NCBI RefSeq assembly: GCF_003573695.1
Contig: NC_039363.1
Span: 127,145,302 to 127,209,301, forward strand
DNA length: 64,000 nt
DNA from: Papaver somniferum
Taxonomy: Eukaryota > Streptophyta > Magnoliopsida > Ranunculales > Papaveraceae
Reading direction: 5' to 3'
Shown: positions 35,578 through 45,860 of the stretch, in pieces
How positions within the stretch are numbered: position 1 is the stretch's first letter
Layout: each line of letters begins with the position of its first letter
Made by a program: the position numbers and the translations under genes
Notes under the pieces: generated by a model
Databases searched by the model: none
What the model was told of the DNA's origin: nothing
The model's input: only the letters and a program-made list of their open reading frames with translations

Positions 35578-37140
35578 TGATGTGATTTGTAGATAGTGGT
35601 AAAAGTGGTTCGATTCTCAGACTTGTGAAGGATATTAATTAGACTTAAATTCTAATATTAAAATAGAAAACTCACTAAAAATTATAGCAAACTCAATCAA
35701 AGATGATATCAATACTAAAAGAAACACTGAGGCTAAGATTCCACTATTTTCCAAGTTCAAAGTGATTAAACCAATACTTATATTTATGCAATTTTCTTGT
35801 TTAATTTGATTCTAAAATATTGCAACAAGTAGATTTTCAAAAGTAATAATTGTAAATACCAAGTATGAAGCATCAAAAGTCTTAAAACTAAGCATACTCC
35901 ATCAAAATAGATCACAATCACTCAAATAAAAATCATATTCAATAATAGTTCAAGGCAAATAATCATATAATTATTGCAAATAAAAAGATAAAATAGAATA
36001 TACCACTTTTTGTTGGAAAAATAGCTTCCTCTATCGCCTCAGCAATGGGGTTTAGCTCCTCATATTAATCATGATCTCAAAATATGTGTTTGTTGCTCAA
36101 AAGATGATTAAAAGAGTGAAAAGTAATAACACAGACTGTTTGCAACAGTGTATTGGTGTTGCAAAACAGCTGTTACAATGGAACTGTTACAGAAAAACTG
36201 TTGCTTTGTCGCTGATTTTAAGACCCTAGAATAACTGCCCTGACAGCTTAATGTTCTTCAGCTGTTAAACAACGACACTGTTCTGCGACTGTTTCCGAGC
36301 GTCAATGTTCTTCGCGTTCTTCTTCTTCAGCAGCAGCAGCAGCAGAAACAGAGTTTGGTAAAACTCTGATTTCTTCTTCTCTGGCTCTCCTTAGGTTCCC
36401 AAACTCTCGACACCTCTTCTATATGACCCAAGACATCTATTTATATCAAAAATACCGATTAAATCTCTCCCAAATCTTCCAAAATCTCTTTCCTTCTCTT
36501 CACGGCCAAGTTGCGGCAATTTCTTTTTTTAGAATTTCTACGCGTTTCTGAGCTTTTCTTTTTATTCTAAACTCTTCCTTAGATAGATACAAATATTTGG
36601 GAAGGTTTACAACGCTTTAATCTCTCTACAATTCCCTAAAACAGGTCACACACGTGACTTTCCATATTTTCTGTTGTGACAAAAATCCGTCGATTGAGCC
36701 CAGTCTAATCGATTTAAACACCCATATCAGATTCCTAGACCCATAAGGAGTCTATCCTATGAAAATCAAAGGTTTAATCGACCTCAAACTCCTCCAAATC
36801 ACGATTGCCAAAACTGTTCTTCACTGCACTATTTTCCCGCCAAAAACCTGGTTTTTGAAATGTTGAAGATGGTTGCCCCTTATCCAGAGTAGGGGTGCGA
36901 TTAGCAACTGCGTGGAAATGGTATGCCCCTTAGTAATTAGGTTACCCCTTATCCAAAATGAGAGTCCGAATAGCAAATGTCCTCCGGGTGCTTTCCGACA
37001 ACTTTTCGAGCCAATTTTTTCCAAAAATGTTTACTGGCCAAACATACCTACAAATAAATAAAACACCATAATAAGTACAAAAAATGAGCCCTAACAATAT
37101 ATAGAATCGAGACTAATCGGACACAAAAATGTGTCTATCA
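35578..37140 (-). repeat. E3 5' LTR
   Basis: 1563 bp, TGATGTGATTTG...GTGTCTATCA on the plus strand. A TATAAATA-type box lies near 36436-36446 (minus). A CAG microsatellite (agcagcagcagcagcag) is near 36330. The ends resemble E1's LTR but most of the body is different. Confidence 0.92.
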
Positions 37141-37145
37141 TCCAT
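37141..37145. repeat. E3 target-site duplication, right copy (TCCAT)
   Basis: Exact match to 22231-22235. E4 interior resumes after it. Confidence 0.93.
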
Positions 37146-38861
37146 CGACGACCATCAAAGACTCATGAGATAACTCCAGAGACGCGGCTGAAACATTTTC
37201 TTGAAGAAACAGAGGGAGCCATGATAACCAACATAACTCTCTCATTCCTACATCTTCGCTATCCAGAATATTTCGTCCACGCGATATCCTGAGTATCCCA
37301 GCGTCACATCCAGAAGAGTACGATAAGCTTGTATCAAATCACGTGGACGTGGATTCAAGGCGATGCAATGAAAATAGGATACACATGGGGACTACCAGCA
37401 TGAGACGCTTTCACTCCCCTCAACCAGGTTATTTCTGATTTCAACATCATCACTGTCGAAGTTTCACGAGCCGCAAGAATTTCTCAACACAAAGCCGTAC
37501 ATGTACACCGAAGACTTCAAGAGCACGCCACAAAGATACATTTACATATTCATCTATGCCATCGGATCAAACCGAAGTATAACTGGAGACTTCTTACCAC
37601 ATCTCATTTCATACGATAGTCCAAGATTCAGAAGATGGTTCGAAGGATGTCGCTTGGAACAAAGTCCTGGAAGACTTGATAGCAGCACATCGGAAACGGA
37701 ACGTCTCCCTATTTCATCAGGGGGCACCAGAAGTTTTCGACCATACAAGCATTCACAACATATCATCATCACGATCAGAAGGTCCAGGCACTGAACAACC
37801 TAAAGCCGAGGATGGACCGACACCGCAACCACAATCTCCAAGATTAACCCTGACATGATCGTTGACGAGCATATATTCCATCCATCCGTCCCAAGAATTC
37901 AATGGAGTTTGGTAAATTTTGGAATCCACTGGAGAGACACTGCAGACGAAAGCGCGGATACAAACGAGCAACAGAAAACAGAAGAAGGTCAATACCTCTT
38001 TTCATATAGACGGAGTTTCTAGAGTTTTGCACAGAATAAAGTTCCCTTATTGCTCCATGAACGGGAACATATGACTCGGCGCGACTATGCTACCCCGGGC
38101 CCGCAACATCCCTCCTGAATTCTTCCTGAGTTTCACTGTCGGGCCGTTTTCACCTCCTAAACGAGCTCAAAACCTAAATATTCGCGCGAAAGGAGATAGG
38201 AAATTCTTTTCCGTTCAGATGGAGGGACCGACCGTCAAAATCCGAGTTCGTATGAGAATTCTACAACGATTTTAGTAAGAAGCGTTAATTAGGGTTTCGG
38301 CATCCCAAACCCTGATTTCGATAAAGCTCCCAGGCGCCATCACTACTATTTGATAACCGAAGTTCCAGCGCCATCACCATCGTTTGGTAACCGAAGTTCT
38401 GAAACCAATTTACACCATTCTGCGGATTGAAGACAGTTTTCACCATTCCGCTGACTGAAACCAGTTTCCTCCATTCCAAGCCGACCAACGCCTGCGACTC
38501 CCATTCCAAGCCGACCAACTCCCGCGGCTCCCATTCCAAGCCGACTAACGCCTGCGGCTCCCATTCCAAGCCGACCAACTCCTGTGGCTCCCATTCCAAG
38601 CCGACCAACGCCTGCGGCTCCCATTCCAAACCGACAATCTACATCTCACCACTTCACGGTCTAGCCAGCAAAACCACAAGTAGAATCTATGCAAGGCCTC
38701 CAACACGAGAATCACGAACTCTCCTTACCTCTCGAAAAAGGTTAGTCGGGTCTTCTTGACCATCTTTTCACGACTTGTCATTTCGATTTTTTCCTCGCTT
38801 GTCACCATCTTATGCTTACCTCGCAACAATGCTCCTGTTCCGAGCTAAGCATGGGACTTAA
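37146..38861 (+). other. E4 interior, right part, non-coding
   Basis: No retroelement domain. It includes a 30-bp tandem repeat at 38465-38630. The last bases before the LTR (gctaagcatgggacttaa) form only a weak polypurine tract. Confidence 0.65.
38465..38630. repeat. 30-bp tandem repeat, about six copies
   Basis: Unit built on ctcccattccaagccgacca, plus acgcctgcgg. Two alternating variants (acgcctgcgg and actcccgcgg) suggest a 60-bp higher-order unit. Confidence 0.88.
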
Positions 38862-39065
38862 TGTTGATGGTGGTTTTTAGCTTAGGGTTAAAATCGTAAA
38901 ACCTTACATCTGACATGACGTCACTAGGACCACTAGCGCATTTATTGAATCATTCAACACGCCTACGTAAGAATTACCAGGGTACCTTTTTTTTTACATA
39001 TATATGTGTCATGTTCCACGGTAGAACCCTTAGTATTGACCGACATCACCTTCGTACACCAAACC

Positions 39066-39620
39066 CTAAATTCTTACACCACCGTGCCAATGGAAAACCA
39101 TGCCAGCCACGTCTCCGCACCAAGGCATGCCAACCATGCCAACCGCACCACCGTGCCAATGGCAAACCATGCCAGCCACGTCTCCGCGCCAAGGCATGGC
39201 AACCATGCCATCCGCATGTGCCAATGGCATGCCGTGCCAGCCAAATCTTCGCGCCAAGGCATGTCAACCATGCCAGCCACACCACCGTTCCAATGGAAAA
39301 CCATGCCAGCCACGTCTCCGCGCCAAGGCATGCTAACCATGCCAGCCACACCACCGTGCCAATATCAAACCATGCCAGCCACGTCTCCACGCCAAAGCAT
39401 GCCAACCATGCCAGACGCGCCACCGTGCCAATGGAAAACCATGCCAGCCACGTCTCCGCACCAAGGCATGCCAACCATGCCAGCCGCACCACATGTGCTA
39501 ATGGCATGTCGTGCCATCCACACCTCCGCGCCAAGGCATGCATACCATGACAGCCACGCCACCGTGCCAATGGCAAACCATGCCAGCCACAATTCCATGC
39601 CAAAGCCATGCCGGCCCCAC
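39066..39620. repeat. 69-bp tandem repeats, E4 3' LTR
   Basis: Same unit as at 17057-17520, with roughly eight copies. Confidence 0.85.
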
Positions 39621-39639
39621 TACATGTTGCTGGCTGCCA

Positions 39640-42340
39640 AAACGAAGGGTTGCAACAATCAACGGCCACCCTTCCATCTGAGATGCAGATCTTAGTCGTC
39701 CAAGGTCGCCAGCCAACGCATGGTAACCTTTGGCCCAATGCCAAAATCCTAGTTTTGGACACGCCTAAACCGTGTCATGGCATGCCGACCATTCCCCATG
39801 TGCCAATGGCATGCCGTTCCAGCCACCTTGCCGCGCCTAAACCATACCATGCTGGCCTTCCCTTTACGGCTGCCAAAACGAAGGCGTGCGACAATCAACG
39901 ACCACCCTTCCATCTTAGATGAAAATCTTAGCCGTCCAAGGTCTCCAACCAACGCATGGTAACATTTGGCCCAACGCCTAAACCGCGCCAAGGCATGCCG
40001 ACCATGCCACATGTGCCAATGGCATGCCGTGCCAGCCACCTTGCCGCACTTAAACCATACCATGCCGTCCTTCCCTTTACGGCTTCCAAAACGAAGGCGT
40101 GCGACAATCAACGACCACCCTTCCATCTTAGATGCAAATCTTGGCCGTCCAAGGTCGCCAGCCAACGCATGGTAACCTTTGGCCGAACGCCAAAACCCTA
40201 GTTTTGGCCACGCCTAAACCGCGCCAAGGCATGACGACCATGCCACATGTGCCAATGGCATGCCGTGCCAGCCACCGCGCCTAAACCATACCATGCCGGC
40301 CTTCCCTTTACGGCTGCCAGAACGAAGGCGTGCGAGAATCAACGGCCACCCTTCCATCTTAAATGCAAATCTTAGCCGTCCAAGGTCGCCAGCCAAAGCA
40401 TGGTAACCTTTGGCCCAACGCCAAAACCCTAGTTTTGGCCACGCCTAAACCGCGCCAGGGCATGCCGACCATGCCCCATGTGCCAATGGCATGCCGTGCC
40501 AGCCACCTTGCCGCGCCTAAACCATACCATGATGGCCTTCCTTTTACGGCTGCCAAAACGAAGGCAAGCGACAATCAACGACCACCCTTCCATCTTAGAT
40601 GCAAATCTTAGCCGTCCAAGGTCACCAACTAACGCATGGTAACCTTTGGCCCAACGCCAAAACCCTAGTTTTGGCCACGCCTAAACCGCACCAAGGCATG
40701 CCGATCATGCCACATGTGCCAATGGCATGCCGTGCCAGCCACCTTGCCGCTCCTAAACCATACCATGCAGGCCTTCCCCTCACGGCTGCCAAAACGAAGG
40801 CGTGCGACAATCAACGGCCACCCTTACATCTTAGATGCAAATCTTAGCCGTCCAAGGTCGCCAGCCAAAGCATGGTAACCTTTGGCCCAACGCCAAAACC
40901 CTAGTTTTGGCCACGCCTAAACCGCGCCATGGCATGCCGACCATGCCAGCCGCACCACATGTGCTAATGGCATGTCGTTCCAGCCACATCTCCGCGCCAA
41001 GGCATGCCAACCATGACAGCCGCGCCACCGTGCCAATGGAAAACCATGCCAAAGCCATGCCGGCCCCACTACATGTTGATGGCTGCCAAAACGAAGGGTT
41101 GCAACAATCAACGACCACCCTTCCATCTGAGATGCAGATCTTAGTCGTCCAAGGTCGCCAGCCAACGCATGGTAACCTTTGGCCCAACGCCAAAACCCTA
41201 GTTTTGTCCACGCCTAAACCGCGCCAAGGAATACCGACCATGCCACATGTGCCAATGGCATGCCGTGCCAGCCACCTTGCCGCACTTAAACCATACCATG
41301 CCGACCTTCCCTTTACGGCTGCCAAAACGAAGGCGTACGACAATCAACAACCACCCTTTCATCTTAGATGCAAATCTTAGCCGTCCAAGGTCGCCAACCA
41401 ACGCATGATAACCTTTGTCCCAACGCCAAAACCCTAGTTTTGGCCACGCCTAAACCGCGCCAAGGCATGCCGACCATGCCACATGTGCCAATGGCATGTC
41501 TTTCCAGTCACCTTGCCGCGCCTAAACCATACCATGCCGGCCTTTCCTTTACGGCTGCCAAAACGAAGGCGTGCGACAATCAACGACCACCCTTCCATCT
41601 TAGATGCAAATCTTAGCCGTCCAAGGTCACCAGCCAAAGCATGGTAACCTTTGGCCCAACGCCAAAACCTTAGTTTTGGCCACGCCTAAACCGCGCCATG
41701 GCATGCCGACCATTCCCCATGTGCCAATGGCATGCCGTGCCAGCCACCTTGCCGCGCCTAAACCATACCATGTTGGCCTTCCCTTTACGGCTGCCAAAAC
41801 GAAGGCGTGCGACAATCAACGACCACCCTTCCATCTTAGATGCAAATCTTAGCCGTCCAAGCTCACCAACCAACGCATTGTAACCTTTGGCCCAACGCCA
41901 AAACCCTAGTTTTGGCCACGCCTAAACCGCGCCAAGGCATGCCGACCATGCCACATGTGCCAATGGCATGTCGTGCCAGCCACCTTGCCGCGCCTAAATT
42001 ATACCATGCAGGCCTTCCCCTCATGGCTGCCAAAACGAAGGCGTGCGACAATCAACGGCCACCCTTACATCTTAGATGCAAATCTTAGCCGTCCAAGGTC
42101 ACTAACCAACACATGGTAACCTTTGGCCTAACGTCAAAACCCTAGTTTTGGCCGCGCTTAAACCGCGCCAAGGCTAGTTGACCATGCCACATGTGCCAAT
42201 GGCATGCCGTGCCAGCCACCTTACTGCGCCTAAACCATACCATGCCGGCCTTCCCTTCACGGTTTCTAAAACGAAGGCTTGCAATAATCGACTGCCACAT
42301 TTCCATATAAGACGCAGATATTAGCCGTCCAAGGTTACCA
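39640..42340. repeat. 236-bp tandem repeats, E4 3' LTR (about 11 copies)
   Basis: Regular 236-bp steps, for example 40363, 40599, 40835 and 41368, 41604, 41840. The step 40835-41368 is longer because of the embedded 69-bp-type segment. Confidence 0.88.
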
Positions 42341-43264
42341 TCTAACGCAGGGCAACCTTTTGGATCGACGCCAATCCCTAGTTTTGGTCGCGCCCAAACA
42401 ATGGCAAAACCCTAGCTTTTGGCCACGCCTAAACTAGGCCATATTAAATCCATAACGACCATGCTTTCATGCCACTGGCTACCAAACGAAGGGTTGCAAT
42501 AATCAACGGATACCCTTCCTCTCAAGATGCAAAATCTCGACCGTCGAAGGTCACTAACCGAGCCGGAAAATCTCCCAAGCTCAACTTGCCAAACAACAGC
42601 AACATGCTACATGTTTTCCACGAAAACACTCGAGACATCAACACATGTCACAAACTGGGGGATGCTCATTGGGTATTGGTTTGGTTTTTTACAGTGTGCA
42701 AAGTACACTACGCCCGTTACAAGACAGTGTCATAAAGATGAGGCGGTTAGTAAATACAGGGAGTAATGGTAAAACGCTTTCTTTTATGGAACATCAATTC
42801 CAGGCGTTACCGGTTACCACCTCCTCCTATTTACTCATCCGTTTTCCATTTATTACGAGGCCAGAGTACGTTTCACTTCGACTTGTATAAATAGGTCTTA
42901 CCTATTTCCACCGAACAACAAGTTCTGGTCAGGAGCATACAACACTCAGAAAACGTTTGCTATCTTTCCCATCTGTTAGCTTCCCACTTTCTGATGCAAG
43001 TCACAAAAAAACTACTCTTCCAGGATCAACTATTCTGGTCTCAACACTCTCTTCGCTTCCCTCCCCAAAACCAACCCTTCTCCTCCTCTTTGTGGCCGAA
43101 GCAAGTCTGGAACGACCATTTCTTGGTTTAGGCCGGATTTGTACAGATTGATCTCTTGAATCTAAAGTACTCCCTTGCAGTACATTGTTTAGGTTTTAGA
43201 CTCGTTTCTCACCCACACACTGGAAATTACCGCAATCAGCAGAAACCGTTTTCACCCTCAAACA

Positions 43265-43940
43265 GCAAGTAATCATGGTTTTTTGTGGCTGGGTGTTATA
43301 AAGCACTTGAAGATGAGGGTTTGATTATGTTCCAATTAATGTATATAAATCTGTGTGGAATCCAAAAATACCACAGAAGGTTATCATTTTCATATGGACA
43401 TTGTGTTACAACGCAGCTACAACCTTAGACTCTTACAAGAATTCATTTGTGGTTAATGGGTGTTTGCTTTTTAAAAAGGCAGACGAATCAAATCAACATA
43501 TTTACCGGCACTGTGAAACTACAAGGTCAGTGCGGCATTATTTTTGAATTATTACAACATGCAATGGGTGTTTCAAGATTTTGTTGGAAATATTATTCAG
43601 GTATGGAGGAGGAAGAAATGTGTTGTGAAGACTATTAGGAAAAGAATCTGGGACATTTATCCCTTTGCAATTTGGTGGGCAGTTTGGATTGAAAGGAATG
43701 ATGGACTATTCAATGGAAGATACAAGCTTTTGGACTCAATCATCAACAATGTCAAGGTTTTCATTTATAACCTTGACATTGTTGTTACTGACATTTTTAC
43801 TGACATTTTTCAGGTTACTCTTTAAATACAGTTTTGCATCACTGGGATGTTGTTGCAATGAGATAGTTTTTCTTTCTTCTCTTAGAGCTCTACTGAGCTT
43901 TGTTTGTTTCTTTTTTTATTTCGTCTTTCCACTCTCTTGG
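43265..43940 (+). pseudogene. LINE ORF2 C-terminal fragment, 3' piece, and tail
   Basis: Continues the LINE frame from the E4 junction (HGFFVAGCYKALEDEG). After a one-base shift it gives VWNPKIPQKVIIFIWTL and a degenerate Cys/His stretch (RHCETTRSVRHYF), the zf-RVT region of plant L1 elements. The piece at 43544-43825 contains PFAIWWAVWIERNDGLFNG, the typical C-terminal end. T-rich DNA follows, with no clear poly-A. Confidence 0.8.
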
Positions 43941-44017
43941 TGGTAGACTGATTTTTCAATATATTTTCCCTTTCTGAGTCAAAAATAAATAAAGTGGATG
44001 ATCAAACGAGGAACCAT

Positions 44018-44271
44018 CTAGAAAGGATTTTCAACTACTTTAACATTCCTCAACCGATAAGTTTGTCCAAATGAAGCCGCACCATCAGGAACATCGTTCA
44101 TTACTTCTTCATGGACTTTTGGGTAATATATCCTAGTGCGTGGGTGAGGAATCCAAGATGGCAGATAAAGTTTCTTCTCTTCAACATCTTCATGGTCAAT
44201 TGGGTCTCTAATAACTTCATTCATTTGATCTGTCAGAATCATGTTCCGAACAAGCACCTTGCTTAGTTTCT
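44018..44271 (-). CDS. Last exon of a LEA-like gene (tentative)
   Basis: A minus-strand frame of about 84 residues that begins at a good 3' splice site (tttttgcag, just above 44271) and ends in a stop at 44018. The core SWIPHPRTRIYYP resembles the 'W-x-P-H/D-P-x-T-G-x-Y-x-P' signature of small LEA_3-type or mitochondrial LEA proteins, followed by DVPDGAASFGQTYRLRNV. The Gly of the signature is Arg here, so the copy may be decayed. No first exon is identified upstream, where a MITE (44343-44953) begins only 72 bp away. It could be a pseudogene fragment. Confidence 0.4.
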
Positions 44272-44342
44272 CTGCAAAAAACACCCCAGGCCATTATACA
44301 AAACTTAGTCCGAAATTTGACACTTAAAGTAAATTTAATTTA

Positions 44343-44953
44343 CAACCCGTTTGGTTGGGAGAATTGAAAGCTAGTTAATTGAATTACAGGGTAATCCAAT
44401 TTCTAGAATTGAATTCCACGGAAAAAGATTCCTTACACTGAAAACTAATGTTTGGTTGAGCTAATCTAATTACCGGGTAATCTGATCATTGTAAATGACT
44501 AAACTACCAATTCGATATAACTAATCCCGAAGGAATCTGATCTTAGGGTTTTGATGAAAACTGCAATCCAATAAAGAGAGCGATTTTTAGATAAATATAA
44601 CGACCTAGAAGAAGAAAAAATTTTCACGGTAGATGTCCCAATTCGAGTTACGTTTTTTTCTCCACAAAATTCGTAGAATTTTTATTTTTGATGCAAGAAT
44701 TCGTAGAATATGAAAGTAGAAATTTGTACGCTCATGGTTTTGATGTTAGGGACAATATCGTAATTTCCGGAAGGCATAATCTTTAATTCCCTGGAATTGG
44801 ATTCTATTCCGCTCCTCCAACAGTGCAATCGGGGAATCGGATTCCTAAACAATCCAATTCTGAGGCCGTTAAACCTGTTTGGTTCGGGGAATTGGATGGA
44901 TTCCCTTGGAATCAAATTCCGGAGTTCTGGATTACCCCAAACCAAACGGGCTG
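44343..44953. mobile_element. Tourist-like MITE (PIF/Harbinger), 611 bp
   Basis: Terminal inverted repeats CAACCCGTTTGGTT and CAGCCCGTTTGGTT (the latter on the minus strand), flanked by TTA at 44340-44342 and 44954-44956. A TTA/TAA duplication is diagnostic of PIF/Harbinger. Internal GGAATTGGAT motifs occur near both ends. No transposase ORF. Confidence 0.85.
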
Positions 44954-44956
44954 TTA

Positions 44957-45860
44957 GTGAATAAAATTTAGATTAAGTTTTAAAATCTGAAGTAACTGCT
45001 GAAATACGATGCGATGTTACATGTAATTACCGGAAGAGTGATATATGTAATGTATTAAGAGTAAGTAGCGTCCAATTAGAGCCTTTTATAACCTAGAAAA
45101 TTTAGCAAGTTCCAATCAGTTTTTTCCGTTTGAAGTGACTCTACATTAAGGAACGTGATTCTCCAGTACTGAACTTGCATGCTGCGGAAAAACTAGGCTT
45201 TCCGTTTTCATGTACATTTGGTGTTCTGATCCTGCCACTTTTGCTGCACGGAACCGATAGTTTGATTCTACATATCTAGCAATTGGATAAGATATATACC
45301 AAAAAGATTGGGTATTCTGGAAGAATACATGAAGTTTATGAGTCTATTTTGACTGAAGGTACATTATGGCTTTCTTTCAAGGCTATAACTTTTCAAAGTG
45401 ATGGAAAGAATTCATTTTCTGTCGGAAACCTTAACAAAGCATAACCATTCTTACACGGTTTGGCAGGAAGTACAAAATTGATTCTGCCTAGAGATATGCT
45501 TGTCCAGTAATCATTTGTTCTCAAGTTGCAGTCTTTTAATATGGTTTGGAAAAGGCCCCGTATTCTACTTAAGAATGGGGAGTATTGTGCATTTCAGTAC
45601 AATTTTCATACAGTACTTCGTTCTTATTCTCATGAACTACTGTGACTTATCATTTGTTTAGGAAGTGAAAATAAAGAGGCATAAGTGACAGATAGCAGTT
45701 GAGCTCCATGCGTAGTAGAATCGCACAAAATTGTAGGATTGTTCAGAAGAAAAGATCAGTGCACATTCCATTCGGATTCGTAGTTCATCTATGATATACA
45801 TATATACATATTACATTAAATATACACATGATAGTTATAATACTAGGCTGAATCAAGATT
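44957..45860. other. 3' flank of the potassium transporter gene
   Basis: AT-rich, no ORF. It likely includes the 3' UTR of the gene on the minus strand. Nothing else recognised. Confidence 0.45.

Larger units (their letters stand above)
22236..37140 (-). mobile_element. E3: full-length Athila/Tat-type LTR retrotransposon with gag-PR-RT-RH-IN, 3' LTR destroyed
   Basis: A minus-strand element flanked by TCCAT. The 5' LTR is 35578-37140 (1563 bp). The 3' LTR survives only as 74 bp (22236-22309) and 48 bp (27812-27859), separated by E2 and a deletion. The interior has a PBS (35556-35572), a 5' leader, gag-pol (34488-29067) and a 3' UTR. It is the only element here with a complete pol set, although frameshifted. 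Its gag, leader and 3' UTR match E1 and E2, so it represents the autonomous partner family. Confidence 0.92.
16846..43264 (+). mobile_element. E4: giant non-autonomous LTR element (LARD) with satellite-filled LTRs
   Basis: The LTRs 16846-19707 (2862 bp) and 38862-43264 (4403 bp) share start (TGTTGATGGTGG), end (AAACA) and promoter region, but differ in tandem-repeat number. A PBS-like site follows the left LTR. The interior (19708-22230 plus 37146-38861, about 4.2 kb without E3) has no gag or pol, only short repeats. This is the structure called LARD. It is inserted in a LINE pseudogene. E3, with E2 inside it, was inserted later into the interior. Confidence 0.88.
38862..43264 (+). repeat. 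E4 3' LTR with expanded satellite array
   Basis: 4403 bp. Same order as the 5' LTR but with about 11 units of the 236-bp repeat (39640-42340), against about 5. A 69-bp-type segment reappears inside the array at about 40935-41095. A TATAAATA box is at 42886-42893. Confidence 0.9.

Noticed and set aside
37501..37858. Frames of 60-97 residues at 37501-37858
   Set aside because: Open on both strands, no family resemblance, inside the E4 interior.
38285..38759. Repetitive protein with WEPQALVGLE-type or KPTNACGSHS-type units
   Set aside because: Artefact of the 30-bp repeat, open on both strands.
44682..44945. 87-residue frame
   Set aside because: Lies within the Harbinger MITE and shows no transposase motif.
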